Origin: Parerythrobacter jejuensis
GTDB lineage: Bacteria; Pseudomonadota; Alphaproteobacteria; Sphingomonadales; Sphingomonadaceae
Assembly (NCBI RefSeq): GCF_039536765.1
Contig: NZ_BAAAZF010000001.1
Coordinates: 1,550,001 to 1,614,000, forward strand
DNA: 64,000 nucleotides
Direction: 5' to 3'
Part shown: positions 17,652-27,029 of the stretch, piece after piece
How the letters are laid out: each line of letters begins with the position of its first letter
How positions within the stretch are numbered: position 1 is the first letter of the stretch
Made by a program: the position numbers and the translations under genes
Notes under the pieces: generated by a model
The model's database searches: none
Told to the model about the DNA's origin: nothing
What the model saw: the letters and a program-made list of their open reading frames with translations, nothing else

Positions 17652-19085
17652 ATGGATAGCTCTGTCTCTTCGATTGTCTCTCGTCTGGGCGCTGGTAGCG
17701 GCGTCGACATGGTCCAACTGGCCAATGATCTTGCCGAGGTTCGCTACGCGCCACAGATCGAACGGCTGCAGTCGCGCAACGAAGCACTGCAATCGCAGAT
17801 CTCCGCTGCATCATTACTCCGCAACCAGATCACGCAGCTCGCCAGCGCATTGGGCGACAGAATCCGCAATGGCGATCTTTCGCCTGCTCCCACCATCGGC
17901 AACCCTTCGGTCGCAACTCCGTCAGTGCTTGCCGGCACCAGCCCCAGTGGCACCTATTCGCTCGAGGTGAGCCAACTGGCCAGCGGGCAGACGCTGGCGC
18001 TCGACACCTTTACTGGAAGCAATGACCTGGTTGGCGAAGGCACCTTGACGCTGCGTTTCGGCGAAGTGAACGGTGCCAGCTTCACGCCGGATGCAGACCG
18101 CCCTGCGGTGGAAATCGCGGTCACAACCGACGATACGCTCGCGACCTTGGCCAACAAGATCAACGCTTCCGGCAGCGATGTAACGGCCTATGTCGCTAAT
18201 GGGGCATCGGGCGCGCAACTGGTTCTGAAGGGCGCAGAAGGGGCGGCCAACGGTTTCGTGTTAGAAGCCGCAAGCACTGCCCCAACGCCAACCGCTTCAC
18301 CAGGAGACCTGACCCATCTTGCGTGGGGACCCGCCAGCGATACCGGCCAGTTACGTCAAGGCGCACAAGACGCACAATTCGCGCTGGACACAATCGCCAT
18401 GACCAGCGCCAGCAATATAGTCACCGACCTTCCGGAAGGCCTCACACTGGAGCTGTCTGGCACCAATAGTGGCGCCCCGACCACGATCTCGTTTGCCGAC
18501 CGGACCGGGCAAATCTCCGGAGTAATGGGGGACTTCGTGGCCGCCCTGAACGACATCACTAGTGAATTGCAGGCGAACGCTGCCGCGCTCGGTGGGGAAC
18601 TGGGGAACGACCCGGGCGCGCGGGCGCTCAAGCGCGCCTTGTCGAGCCTTTCCAGCGTTATAGTGATGCCCAATGCAGCCAGCGACGAGCCAAGCACCTT
18701 GGGCGATCTGGGGCTTTCGGTGAACCGCGACGGTAGCTTCAGGCTTGATAATGACCGCCTCCAGGAGACCTTGACTGCAAGCCCACAGGGCGCAGCAGCC
18801 ATGTTTACAACAGGCCTGTACGGCGTGTTTGCGACAATCGATGACCTGGCACGAAGCACATCGGCGAGCGGCGATCCGGGATCGCTTGCAGGTTCGGTCG
18901 CGCGCTATACCAGCCAGATCGAACGCAATGACGAAAAGCTGGCCAAATTCCTCGAGCAACAAGACGTCTTGCGCGAAAGGATGACCCGTCAATTCGTCGC
19001 CGCTGACCGCAATGTGAGCCAGTCGAACTCTACGCTCAGCTTTATCCAGTCGCAAATCGCGATCTGGAATGCGCAGGACAACTGA
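17652..19085 (+). CDS. fliD: Flagellar filament cap protein FliD
   Basis: FliD (HAP2) caps the filament and folds flagellin at the tip. The 477-residue product begins with the typical SIVSRLGAGSGVDMVQLANDL and has the FliD N domain with GTYSLEVSQLASGQTLAL, a Ser/Thr/Ala-rich central domain, and a C-terminal coiled region (YTSQIERNDEKLAKFLEQQ) ending FIQSQIAIWNAQDN. It starts 30 bases after flhB and is followed by fliS after one base. Confidence 0.93.
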   Translation: MDSSVSSIVSRLGAGSGVDMVQLANDLAEVRYAPQIERLQSRNEALQSQISAASLLRNQITQLASALGDRIRNGDLSPAPTIGNPSVATPSVLAGTSPSGTYSLEVSQLASGQTLALDTFTGSNDLVGEGTLTLRFGEVNGASFTPDADRPAVEIAVTTDDTLATLANKINASGSDVTAYVANGASGAQLVLKGAEGAANGFVLEAASTAPTPTASPGDLTHLAWGPASDTGQLRQGAQDAQFALDTIAMTSASNIVTDLPEGLTLELSGTNSGAPTTISFADRTGQISGVMGDFVAALNDITSELQANAAALGGELGNDPGARALKRALSSLSSVIVMPNAASDEPSTLGDLGLSVNRDGSFRLDNDRLQETLTASPQGAAAMFTTGLYGVFATIDDLARSTSASGDPGSLAGSVARYTSQIERNDEKLAKFLEQQDVLRERMTRQFVAADRNVSQSNSTLSFIQSQIAIWNAQDN

Positions 19086-19086
19086 G

Positions 19087-19452
19087 ATGATGTTCCAATC
19101 ACCTGATCCCACCGAAGCCTATCGCAAGATCGAATTCGACGCCCGTATCGAGGGATCCAACGGTATTGGCCTGACGCGATTGTGCCTTGAGAGGGCACTG
19201 ACCGAGCTTGATCGCGCGCAATCTGCCTATGCGCGCGGAAACCGTCAGGCCTGGGGCACAGCCCTGACACGGGCCGCCTCTGGCATCACCGCCCTGAGCG
19301 CCGGCGTCGATAGCGCTAATCCGCTGCGCGAGCCGCTCGTCCACCTCTACGATTCCGCCGCTCTGGCTGTGCGCGCCGCAGTTACCAATTATCGCCAGGA
19401 TGTAATGGACCGAGTCCGCCGGGATCTCGAAGACATCCTTGCCATCCTTTAG
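19087..19452 (+). CDS. fliS: Flagellin export chaperone FliS
   Basis: FliS binds the flagellin C-terminus to prevent early polymerisation. The 121-residue product has the typical start with AYRKIEFDARIEGS, then LCLERALTELDRAQSAYARGN and a helical C-terminus. The ATG at 19087 is one base after the fliD stop; a further ATG follows directly and could also be used. It is the last gene of the flagellar operon and converges on hemN 13 bases away. Confidence 0.9.
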   Translation: MMFQSPDPTEAYRKIEFDARIEGSNGIGLTRLCLERALTELDRAQSAYARGNRQAWGTALTRAASGITALSAGVDSANPLREPLVHLYDSAALAVRAAVTNYRQDVMDRVRRDLEDILAIL

Positions 19453-19483
19453 CGCCGAGGTATCGTCAAACTGCCGCGCTAAA
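19448..19483. terminator. Weak candidate bidirectional terminator between fliS and hemN
   Basis: TTTAGCGC at 19448-19455 pairs with GCGCTAAA at 19476-19483 around a 20-base loop, at the convergence of the flagellar operon and hemN. The T/A bases at the stem ends could serve both directions. The stem is short, so this is tentative. Confidence 0.3.
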
Positions 19484-20779
19484 GCGCCGCGCCGGCTCCA
19501 CACGATAGGTATCGAACAATGCAGCGATGGTCCGGGCATAGGGCAGGCCGTCCGGGCAGATCGTCAGGTAATTGTCCGAGATCGAGGCGAGTGCGCGCTC
19601 GACAAAAGGCGCGAGGCTGCCCAGCACATCTTGCATGATCCGGTCCGGGACATGTGCATGGCCCTGGCACAGTAGGCGTTCGATCAGATCGCCCCGCGCC
19701 TGGTCTTCGACATTTCGGACAATGCCATGTGAAGCGGGCAGCTGGCCTTGCGAGAGCATCATGCGATAGCGGCCGGAATTCTTTTCATTCTGGACCAGCA
19801 GATCTGGAAATGAGCTGATAGCAGAACTGCCCAGTCCGATCAGAACATCCGACGGATCGTCAGTGAAGCCTTGGAAATTGCGCCGCAACAGGCCAGCAGT
19901 CGTCGCGCGGGCAAGAGGGTCGCCGCCCGGTTTCGCGAAGTGATCGAAACCGACTGGCATGTAACCGTGGGTACAGAGATAGGCATATCCCTGTGCCGCC
20001 ATGGCAAACCGCTCCTCCTGGCCCGGCAACGCATCACCATCTATCGCGCGCTGTCGCAGAACGATGTGTGGAACATGGGCATATCCGAACAAGGCGATAC
20101 GATCAGCCCCGAGAACCCGCGTCCGGTGCAAACTATCAATCAGGTCTTCGGAAGACTGGCCAGGCAACCCGTACATCAAGTCGAAGTTCAATGATGAGAC
20201 CCCAGCATCGCGCAACCAGTCTACTGTCCGCATGATCGTGTCTTCGGACTGGACCCTGCCGATCGCAGATTGGCAATGCGGCGCAAAAGTCTGAACCCCC
20301 AGGCTGGCCCTTTCGATTCCTGTCTGACCGATAGCGTCAGCCCATTCGCGCGTCATGGTTCGGGGATCGATTTCTATCGAACTGACCGGATGATCGAGAC
20401 GAAAATGGCGCGCTAGGGCATCTACCAAATCACCGAATTCCCCGGGTGTAATCGCATTCGGGCTGCCCCCGCCAAACGCAATCCGGCCAACACGAACACT
20501 GCGTGGTAAGCGTTGGCCGACCAATTCGATCTCGCGATGAAGGGCAGCCAGATAGGATTTCAGCCGAGACCGCTTCCCAGCCGCCGCCGTATTGCATCCG
20601 CAATAGAAACAAATCTTTTCACAAAACGGGATATGCACATAGAGCGATACATCGCCACGCGTCCGGTCCAGTGCCTGCGCAAACGCGTCGGGATGGACCT
20701 CTCCAAAATCGGCGGCGGTGGGATAGCTGGTGTAGCGCGGGACGGGGACCCGCAGCAGGTCAGGATGATAATTCCACAT
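19466..20779 (-). CDS. hemN: Oxygen-independent coproporphyrinogen III oxidase HemN
   Basis: This radical-SAM enzyme converts coproporphyrinogen III to protoporphyrinogen IX without oxygen. About 437 residues from the chosen ATG. The N-terminus WNYHPDLLRVPVPRYTSYPTA is characteristic, and the cluster motif FCEKICFYCGC (C-x3-C-x2-C plus the following Cys) is intact near residues 55-65. A longer start at 20806 is possible, but the shorter one begins exactly where the conserved region begins and lies 41.5 bases from the centre of an FNR-type palindrome. No good Shine-Dalgarno sequence precedes either. Location downstream of the cco genes fits heme supply for cbb3 oxidase under low oxygen. Confidence 0.94.
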   Translation of the reverse strand: MWNYHPDLLRVPVPRYTSYPTAADFGEVHPDAFAQALDRTRGDVSLYVHIPFCEKICFYCGCNTAAAGKRSRLKSYLAALHREIELVGQRLPRSVRVGRIAFGGGSPNAITPGEFGDLVDALARHFRLDHPVSSIEIDPRTMTREWADAIGQTGIERASLGVQTFAPHCQSAIGRVQSEDTIMRTVDWLRDAGVSSLNFDLMYGLPGQSSEDLIDSLHRTRVLGADRIALFGYAHVPHIVLRQRAIDGDALPGQEERFAMAAQGYAYLCTHGYMPVGFDHFAKPGGDPLARATTAGLLRRNFQGFTDDPSDVLIGLGSSAISSFPDLLVQNEKNSGRYRMMLSQGQLPASHGIVRNVEDQARGDLIERLLCQGHAHVPDRIMQDVLGSLAPFVERALASISDNYLTICPDGLPYARTIAALFDTYRVEPARRFSAAV

Positions 20780-20813
20780 GCAGGATAGGTGCAGGCGGAA
20801 GCACATAACGTCT

Positions 20814-20827
20814 TTGCGCTGGATCAA
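20814..20827 (-). promoter_or_regulatory. FNR/FixK-type box upstream of hemN
   Basis: On the minus strand TTGATCCAGCGCAA matches the FNR palindrome TTGAT-N4-ATCAA with a full left half and three of five positions in the right half. The centre is 41.5 bases before the hemN ATG at 20779. The box overlaps the last codons of the upstream small gene. Confidence 0.5.
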
Positions 20828-21030
20828 ATTCGCTTGCGACAATTGCCCGCATGGCAGGCTTGCTCGGGGCAAGGCGGAGCCTGCTCCTCGTCGCTATCGT
20901 CGAGCAAAATCGAAATCGTGCCCCCATTGCAAAGCTGCGCCTCTAGCGTGCGGCTCTGCCCGGGCACCTGCTGGTAGGGTCCAATCATCACGGGTGCCAA
21001 TGCACCGATCAAGAGCAGGCCCGGATTCAT
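20824..21030 (-). CDS. Small cysteine-containing protein in cco operon, unknown
   Basis: This 68-residue product has a hydrophobic N-terminus (NPGLLLIGALAPVMIG) that may be a signal or membrane helix, a single Cys near residue 34, an acidic centre (LLDDSDEE), and a C-terminal tail with three cysteines and one histidine (PPCPEQACHAGNCRKRI). The ATG overlaps the ccoS stop, with GAGGA just upstream, so it is very likely translated. I do not recognise the family. The Cys/His tail suggests metal binding, and the position after ccoS and ccoI suggests a part in copper delivery or oxidase assembly; this is inference. Confidence 0.65.
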   Translation of the reverse strand: MNPGLLLIGALAPVMIGPYQQVPGQSRTLEAQLCNGGTISILLDDSDEEQAPPCPEQACHAGNCRKRI

Positions 21031-21176
21031 TCCTCATCCTCATCATCGATCAGGATGCGATTGGCTGCCCCATCAAGATCCTCGAACTGGCCGTGCTTCA
21101 TAGCCCAGAAAAAAACGGCCAGGCCAAAGCCGCCCATCGCAAGTGCGATCGGGATCAGAATAGTAAGCCCGCTCAT
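21027..21176 (-). CDS. ccoS: cbb3 oxidase maturation protein CcoS
   Basis: CcoS is a small membrane protein needed to insert cofactors into cbb3 oxidase. The 49-residue product MSGLTILIPIALAMGG... has one membrane helix with the family residues GLAVFFWAMKHGQFEDLDG and an acidic tail (LIDDEDEE). It lies directly after ccoI with an ATGA overlap on one side and on the other side overlaps the next small gene. It is easy to miss because of its size. Confidence 0.88.
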   Translation of the reverse strand: MSGLTILIPIALAMGGFGLAVFFWAMKHGQFEDLDGAANRILIDDEDEE

Positions 21177-23296
21177 TTGGCGGCCCTTGCTACGCGCAGT
21201 GAGTTGGCGACGACAATCAACGAACTGCCTGACATCGCCAGCGCAGCGATTAGGGGCGTAACCATGCCCGCCAGCGCGAGAGGCACCGCTAGGACATTGT
21301 AGCCGATGGCCAGCGCGAAGTTCTGACGCACGATCCGCATCGTTGCTTTGGCAATGTCAAGAGCGACAACAACCGGCCCGAGTTTGTCACCAATGAAGAC
21401 TGCGTCTGCAGCCTGTTGGCTGGCATCGCTGGCGGTGCCCGGCGCAATCGAAGCATGCGCCGCAGCCAGGGCCGGACCGTCATTCAGGCCATCCCCGACC
21501 ATCAATGGATGCCATCCTTGCTCTTTCAGGCGCTCCAGTTCGGCCAGTTTGTCTGCCGGGCTCATGCCAGGTCGGCCGAATATGCCCAAATGGCTCGCCA
21601 CATCGCGCACTGCGTCTGACCGGTCGCCGGACAGCATAGTCGACGTGATGCCCCGGCCTGTAAGATCCTGGATCACATTCTCCACATCGGGCCGGAGGGG
21701 ATCGGAGAATGGGATCGATATCGCCTCACCACCGATGCGCAGGAGAGAGGCAATTTCGGTGCTTGCGTCATCCGGTCTGCCCAAGGAGGCGTGGGTTTCC
21801 CCAATTCTGCCTGTTATTCCCTGCCCTGCTTCTTCGGCGATGCCAGACAATTCGGCGGCTGCAATGCCTTCTGCCTGAAGGGCTTTGCTGAGCCCGCGGC
21901 TGAGCGGGTGACGACTGGCCTGGGCGAGCGCAAGCGCGATACTCTTTTGTTCGTTGCTGAGGTTTGCCAACTCGGGAACCGGCTCCCCCAAAGTCAGCGT
22001 TCCGGTCTTGTCAAAAAGGATCGTATCGACTTCGGCGATGCGCTCCAGCGCGCTCCCATCCTTGACCAAGACCCCGCGCTTTATCAGCGCACTGGATGCC
22101 GTCACCTGCGCTGCAGGCACCGCCAGGCCCAGCGCACAAGGGCACGTGATAATCAGAACCGCAATCGCAATTACAAGGGAGTGATACCAACCGGCGCCGG
22201 CCAGCATCCACCCGGCAAAGGCAAGGAAGGCAAGCGAATGGACTGCCGGTGCGTAAAGCCGTGCCGCACGGTCAGCGATGCGGACATAGCGGGACCGTGA
22301 TTGGCCAGCTTCGTCCATCAACCGCGCGATTTCGGCCAGCACAGTATCGCCGGATGTGGCTGTAATCCGGACGCGGAGCGGTGCTGTGAGGTTCAGGCTT
22401 CCGGCATGGACTTCGCTGCCCGGGCGCACGGGTTCCGCCTTACTTTCGCCGGTCAGCATGGCGTTGTCGATCGCGCCGACACCGTCTTCAACAATACCAT
22501 CAGCCGCCAGCGCTTCCCCTGCAGCGACCTGCATCACCATTCCGGGCGCAAGGTCGTCTGACCCGAGCCTCTGCATTTGGCCGTCTTTACCGACGACCTG
22601 AGCGTATTTGCCCATTCTCCCCAGCAAGGCGCCGATACCTTCGCGGGTGCGGCCCCGCATGGTCGCATCTAGCGCGCGCCCGCAGAGCAGGAAAAACAGC
22701 AACATGACCGCGCCGTCGAAATAGGCGTGTTCGCCACCCGTCATCGTCTCGTAAACGCTGAGACCGGCCGCTAGCAGAACACCGATGGAAATCGGCACAT
22801 CCATATTGGTACGGCGGTAGCGCAGGGCCATCCAGGCCGAGGCGAAGAAGGGGCGCCCGGCATAGGCAATCACCGGCAACGCGATCAGTGCCGAAAGCCA
22901 ATGGAACATGTCGCGGGTCACACCACCGGCGCCGGCCCATACGCTGACCGACAACAGCATGATGTTCATCATGCCGAACCCCGCCACAGCAACCGCGCGC
23001 AGCAGCAGTTTGGATTCCTTGTCGTCCTCGGCGAGCGGATTCTCGGCAGCTATCTGGGCCTCGAAACCGATCTTGCGGAATTCTTCGAGAAGATCGAAGG
23101 CATCAACCGCCGGATCATGGCGGACGGCGACGCGCTTGGCACTGAAATTGACCCGCGCCGCGTCGACCCCTGCAACTGATCCGATTTCCCGCTCTATCTT
23201 GGCAATGCACCCGGCGCACCGGATGGCTGGCACTGTAAAACGGCTATCGGTCAGAGCTGTGGCATCGCCGACCGGTATGGCGGCGTGCGCTGTCAC
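21173..23296 (-). CDS. ccoI: Copper-translocating P-type ATPase CcoI (FixI)
   Basis: CcoI is a CPx-type P1B ATPase that exports copper for CuB of cbb3 oxidase. The 707-residue protein has one N-terminal heavy-metal-associated domain with the CxxC pair (RCAGC, about residues 26-30), membrane helices, the CPC motif in ITCPCALGLAVPAAQ (about 384-398), the phosphorylation motif DKTGTLT (about 426-432), SRHPLSRGLS, and MVGDGLNDGPALAAAH. It overlaps ccoH and ccoS by four bases each. Regulatory context is the FNR-controlled cco operon. Confidence 0.96.
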   Translation of the reverse strand: MTAHAAIPVGDATALTDSRFTVPAIRCAGCIAKIEREIGSVAGVDAARVNFSAKRVAVRHDPAVDAFDLLEEFRKIGFEAQIAAENPLAEDDKESKLLLRAVAVAGFGMMNIMLLSVSVWAGAGGVTRDMFHWLSALIALPVIAYAGRPFFASAWMALRYRRTNMDVPISIGVLLAAGLSVYETMTGGEHAYFDGAVMLLFFLLCGRALDATMRGRTREGIGALLGRMGKYAQVVGKDGQMQRLGSDDLAPGMVMQVAAGEALAADGIVEDGVGAIDNAMLTGESKAEPVRPGSEVHAGSLNLTAPLRVRITATSGDTVLAEIARLMDEAGQSRSRYVRIADRAARLYAPAVHSLAFLAFAGWMLAGAGWYHSLVIAIAVLIITCPCALGLAVPAAQVTASSALIKRGVLVKDGSALERIAEVDTILFDKTGTLTLGEPVPELANLSNEQKSIALALAQASRHPLSRGLSKALQAEGIAAAELSGIAEEAGQGITGRIGETHASLGRPDDASTEIASLLRIGGEAISIPFSDPLRPDVENVIQDLTGRGITSTMLSGDRSDAVRDVASHLGIFGRPGMSPADKLAELERLKEQGWHPLMVGDGLNDGPALAAAHASIAPGTASDASQQAADAVFIGDKLGPVVVALDIAKATMRIVRQNFALAIGYNVLAVPLALAGMVTPLIAALAMSGSSLIVVANSLRVARAAK

Positions 23297-23739
23297 GTCA
23301 TTTCATCCTGGAAGCGGACGGCTTCGCCTTCTGCCTCGACAGTAATACGGACGATCCACCTGCCAGTTGGCAAGGGCTCAGGAGTGACAAACCGGCCTTC
23401 ACCGGCAGGCACCAGAGTGATCTGCCTGTCGTCCGGCTCTCCAAGCGGACGTCGGAGGTCTGCGCTTACAACTGCACCCGCAGGAATGGCCTGCGCCGCA
23501 ACTTCCAGTCGCCCGTTCCCGTCCCGGCCAATCACGCCTTGCCAGCCCAGTGCTTCCTGGCGGCGTGCTTCTTCCAGCCAGCCGTTGAATTGCTGGCTGG
23601 CAATATAGGAATTCTGCACCACCACGCCGCTGAAACCGCGCGTGGCCAGCGATGCCATATAGAAATTGACGGCCACGACTATGCCGAAGCCCACAACCAG
23701 AACCGCAAGCATGTGACGACCTGTGAATTCGCGCTTCAT
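23293..23739 (-). CDS. ccoH: cbb3 oxidase assembly protein CcoH (FixH)
   Basis: FixH-family membrane protein, 148 residues, with one N-terminal membrane helix (HMLAVLVVGFGIVVAVNFYMA) and a periplasmic domain carrying the family segment GFSGVVVQNSYIASQQFN. It is needed for stable cbb3 assembly and works with CcoI. Its start overlaps the ccoG stop and its stop overlaps ccoI. Confidence 0.92.
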   Translation of the reverse strand: MKREFTGRHMLAVLVVGFGIVVAVNFYMASLATRGFSGVVVQNSYIASQQFNGWLEEARRQEALGWQGVIGRDGNGRLEVAAQAIPAGAVVSADLRRPLGEPDDRQITLVPAGEGRFVTPEPLPTGRWIVRITVEAEGEAVRFQDEMT

Positions 23740-25202
23740 TGGCCTTCCTCCCCGGCAGTGAAGCGCGTTGGCGCCTCGTCACTTTCGCGTTGCTCGTCCT
23801 GCGATGTCAGAATGAATGAGAAGTCCTGCGCGGCGGTGCCGGAAGACGCTTTGACATAGGCGCGCACCGTCTTGGTCGCGTCGGCTGGAACTGCAACAAT
23901 CTGCGTGCGAGCGGCATTGTCCGGCCCGATTGTATCCGTCCACATCATTGCGCCAGGCAGGCCTGACAATGCAATCTCCATATCGCGCGGCCGGCTCTCC
24001 ATATTGCGCAATTTGAGCGTGTAGGCATTGCGGACCGACCCGTCACTCAACAGCATGAAGGGCGGGTTGCGATCCGGCGACACCGACAGGTCGGTGTGGC
24101 TGCGCACGCCAAGGGCGAACAGCATGGCTCCGCCGATACTGGCCCAGATCAAAGTATATGCGATGGTGCGTGGGCGCAGCAGAGCCTTCCACGCCGGTTG
24201 CGGAGGCGCACCTTCGGCCTCCGCATCGCATGCCTCCAAGGTCGCATAGTCGATCAAGCCACGCGGGCGACCGACTTCCTTCATCACACGGTCGCAGGCA
24301 TCGATACACAGGGCGCAGGTTATACAACCGATCTGTTGGCCTTCGCGAATATCAATACCGGTCGGACACACGGCAACACACTGGTTGCAGTCGATGCAAT
24401 CACCGAACTCGTCAGGATTCTTCGCCGCTTTCTTGACGCTGCCGCGCTTCTCGCCGCGCCAATCCTTGTAGGTCACGATCAGTGATTTTTCATCGAGCAT
24501 GGCCGTCTGGATACGGGGCCAAGGGCACATATAGACGCACACCTGTTCACGCATGAAGCCACCGAACACGAATGTCGTCGCCGTCAGAATCCCCACCGTG
24601 GCATAAGCAACTGGGTCAGCCTGGAGCGTGAAAAAGTCCCGGAACAATGTCGGGGCGTCGGCGAAATAGAGAATCCATGCGCCGCCCGTGATCAGGCTGA
24701 TGACGAGATAGATCGACCATTTGAAGCCGCGCCGGGCCACCTTGGCCGGCCCCCACGGCGCCTTGTCCAGCCGGATACGCGCATTGCGATCACCATCGAC
24801 GAAGCGGTCGACATGCTGGAACAGATCGGTCCAGACCGTTTGCGGGCAGGCATAGCCGCACCACGCTCGGCCCACGGCACTGGTGACCAGGAACAAGCCA
24901 ATACCCGCCATGATCAACAGGCCAGCGACGAAATAGAATTCGTGCGGCCAGATCTCGATCCCGAACATGTAGAACCGGCGATTGGCCAGATCGATCAACA
25001 CCGCCTGGTCGGGTGCATAGGGCCCCCGGTCCCAGCGTAGCCAAGGGGTCACATAGTAGATCCCCAGTGTCACCAGCATGACGAACCATTTGAAGCGACG
25101 GAACGGGCCGTCGATCCGCTGGTTGTGAACCGTCTTGCGGCTCTCGTAGAGGTTCAGTTCGTCACCGCCATCAACGGGTTTAGGGCTGTTCATCACCATC
25201 AA
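23736..25202 (-). CDS. ccoG: cbb3 oxidase accessory protein CcoG, ferredoxin-like membrane protein
   Basis: CcoG (FixG) is a membrane protein with two [4Fe-4S] clusters that reduces copper during cbb3 assembly. The 488-residue product has several membrane helices, the NapH-like CGYACPQTVW motif, and ferredoxin cysteines in CIDCNQCVAVCPTGIDI and CITCALCIDACDRV. A periplasmic Ig-like FixG C-terminal domain follows. The first ATG (25202) has GAGG four bases upstream and overlaps the ccoP 3' end; ATGs at 25199 and 25193 are alternatives. Confidence 0.94.
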   Translation of the reverse strand: MMVMNSPKPVDGGDELNLYESRKTVHNQRIDGPFRRFKWFVMLVTLGIYYVTPWLRWDRGPYAPDQAVLIDLANRRFYMFGIEIWPHEFYFVAGLLIMAGIGLFLVTSAVGRAWCGYACPQTVWTDLFQHVDRFVDGDRNARIRLDKAPWGPAKVARRGFKWSIYLVISLITGGAWILYFADAPTLFRDFFTLQADPVAYATVGILTATTFVFGGFMREQVCVYMCPWPRIQTAMLDEKSLIVTYKDWRGEKRGSVKKAAKNPDEFGDCIDCNQCVAVCPTGIDIREGQQIGCITCALCIDACDRVMKEVGRPRGLIDYATLEACDAEAEGAPPQPAWKALLRPRTIAYTLIWASIGGAMLFALGVRSHTDLSVSPDRNPPFMLLSDGSVRNAYTLKLRNMESRPRDMEIALSGLPGAMMWTDTIGPDNAARTQIVAVPADATKTVRAYVKASSGTAAQDFSFILTSQDEQRESDEAPTRFTAGEEGQ

Positions 25203-26121
25203 CCTCGGGTTCGGTCACAGGGTCATCGGCAGTATTTGCCACCGTCTGCTCTCCGCCCCCCAGCGAATGGACATAGGCCGTCAGCATCTTCACCGTTGCC
25301 GGATCGAGGCGTTCTTCCCAGCCCGGCATTGCTCCCATCTTCGGGTTCAGGATCTGGGCCTTGATTTCGGCACGCGATCCGCCGCGCAGCCAGATCGCAT
25401 CGTCGAGGCGCGGTGCACCCTGTGCGCGATCCCCTTCGCCGCTCGCACCGTGGCAAGCCACGCAATTGTCGGCATAGAGCTGCGCGCCGATCGCGTTCGA
25501 TTGCGCCTTCTTGCTCAATGACAGGACATGGTCTGTCACGGCATCGAGCTGTGCGGCATCGAAGGCTCCGTCAAAGGCAGGCATCACGCCCTGACGCAGA
25601 CCATTGTCTTCATCCTGCCGGATTCCGTGCGCAATCGTGTAATGGATGGCATCGAGGTCACCGCCCCAGATCCAGTCATCATCGTTCAAATTGGGGTAGC
25701 CCAGCTTCTGGTTACCCGCTGCACCCGAGCCATGGCACTGGGTGCAGTTGACCTTGAAAGCCGCTTGTCCACCGGCCAGAGCCTGTTGGAGCAAATCGGG
25801 ATTGTCGCGCAGCTTGTCGACGTCAATCGCGGCCAATTGCTCGCGAAAAGTCTGTCGAGCGGCGTCGGCAGCGCCCATTTCGTCGATCAGGTCACCCCGG
25901 CTCGACCAACCCAGAACGCCTTCCGTGCCCTTTTCGATCAAGGGCCAGGCTGGGTAGAGGACAACATATACAGCCGACCAGATGATCGTCAGGTAAAAGG
26001 TCCACAACCACCAACGCGGCAGCGGTGTGTTCAGCTCTTCGATACCATCCCACTCATGGCCCACCAATTCGGTGCCAGTGGGATCATCGATCCGCTTCCC
26101 GTCAGAGGGCTTATCGGCCAT
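25180..26121 (-). CDS. ccoP: cbb3 cytochrome oxidase diheme subunit CcoP
   Basis: CcoP passes electrons to CcoO/CcoN. About 313 residues, with an N-terminal segment, one membrane helix (LPRWWLWTFYLTIIWSAVYVVLY split over a single span) and two cytochrome c domains with CTQCH and CVACH and their Met-containing distal loops. The start at 26121 (MADKPSDGK) has AGGAGG seven to eight bases upstream; an ATG one codon before is equally possible. It overlaps the ccoQ 3' end. Confidence 0.95.
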   Translation of the reverse strand: MADKPSDGKRIDDPTGTELVGHEWDGIEELNTPLPRWWLWTFYLTIIWSAVYVVLYPAWPLIEKGTEGVLGWSSRGDLIDEMGAADAARQTFREQLAAIDVDKLRDNPDLLQQALAGGQAAFKVNCTQCHGSGAAGNQKLGYPNLNDDDWIWGGDLDAIHYTIAHGIRQDEDNGLRQGVMPAFDGAFDAAQLDAVTDHVLSLSKKAQSNAIGAQLYADNCVACHGASGEGDRAQGAPRLDDAIWLRGGSRAEIKAQILNPKMGAMPGWEERLDPATVKMLTAYVHSLGGGEQTVANTADDPVTEPEVDGDEQP

Positions 26122-26275
26122 CATTGTCCTCCTCGAAGATCGAATTCGCAGCTGCATTGTTCCGGTCGCCAGCCCCGGGGCGGAATGGCCACAGGCAGAA
26201 AGTCAGGAACATAATGGTCATCACGACGAGCCAGTAGCTGTCGGCAAAGTGTCGCAGGGTCTCGTAAAAGCTCAT
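26111..26275 (-). CDS. ccoQ: cbb3 oxidase small subunit CcoQ
   Basis: CcoQ is a one-helix protein that stabilises cbb3. The 54-residue product begins [20 protein letters not shown], continues with the helix [14 protein letters not shown] and ends in an acidic tail. It sits between ccoO and ccoP, the invariant place for ccoQ, with an ATGA overlap with the ccoO stop, and its 3' end overlaps the ccoP start. Confidence 0.9.
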   Translation of the reverse strand: MSFYETLRHFADSYWLVVMTIMFLTFCLWPFRPGAGDRNNAAANSIFEEDNDGR

Positions 26276-27018
26276 CGGCCCTTCTCCCGGCCAAGTTCTT
26301 CTTGAGCGGCAGCACTGTTTACATCGACCAATGTCCCCAACATCTGGAGATAGGCAACGAGCGCATCCATTTCCGTCACTCGATCAGGATTGCCGTCGAA
26401 ATCGCGGATCTGCGACTTCGGATAGCGTTCTTGCAGGTCTTCGGCATCCCGCTCCGGATCGGCTTGTGCCAACAAGTCTTCGGCGGCCCGTTCGACGTCA
26501 CGCTCGCTATAGGGCACGCCAACCATTTGCAGGGTCATCAGCACACCGGCAGGGTCGGAGATCTTCAAATCCGTATCGGCCAGGAAGCTGTAGGACGGCA
26601 TGATGCTTTCCGGCACCATGGCCTGCGGATCCTTCAGATGCTGGACATGCCATTCATCCGAATACCGGCCACCGACGCGGGCCAGATCGGGCCCGGTCCG
26701 TTTCGAGCCCCATTGGAAAGGATGGTCATACATACTCTCCGCCGCCAGGCTGTAATGGCCATAGCGTTCGACTTCGTCGCGGAACGGCCGGATCATTTGG
26801 CTATGACAAACATAGCAGCCTTCGCGGATGTAGACATCGCGCCCGGCCTGTTCGAGCGGGGTGTATGGACGCACACCCTCGACCTTCTCGATTGTATTGT
26901 CGATCCAGAACAGCGGCGCGATTTCCACGATCCCGCCGATGGCCACTGTGACCAGCGTTGCGGCAGCCAGCAACGTGACGTTCTTTTCGAGTTTCTTGTG
27001 ACGTTCGGTCATGCTCAT
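26272..27018 (-). CDS. ccoO: cbb3 cytochrome oxidase monoheme subunit CcoO
   Basis: CcoO is the membrane-bound monoheme cytochrome c subunit. The 248-residue protein has an N-terminal anchor helix and the heme site [15 protein letters not shown] (about residues 67-81). [13 protein letters not shown] carries the family Met ligand region. It lies 11 bases after ccoN and overlaps ccoQ. Confidence 0.96.
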   Translation of the reverse strand: MSMTERHKKLEKNVTLLAAATLVTVAIGGIVEIAPLFWIDNTIEKVEGVRPYTPLEQAGRDVYIREGCYVCHSQMIRPFRDEVERYGHYSLAAESMYDHPFQWGSKRTGPDLARVGGRYSDEWHVQHLKDPQAMVPESIMPSYSFLADTDLKISDPAGVLMTLQMVGVPYSERDVERAAEDLLAQADPERDAEDLQERYPKSQIRDFDGNPDRVTEMDALVAYLQMLGTLVDVNSAAAQEELGREKGR

Positions 27019-27029
27019 CGGTCGGACCC

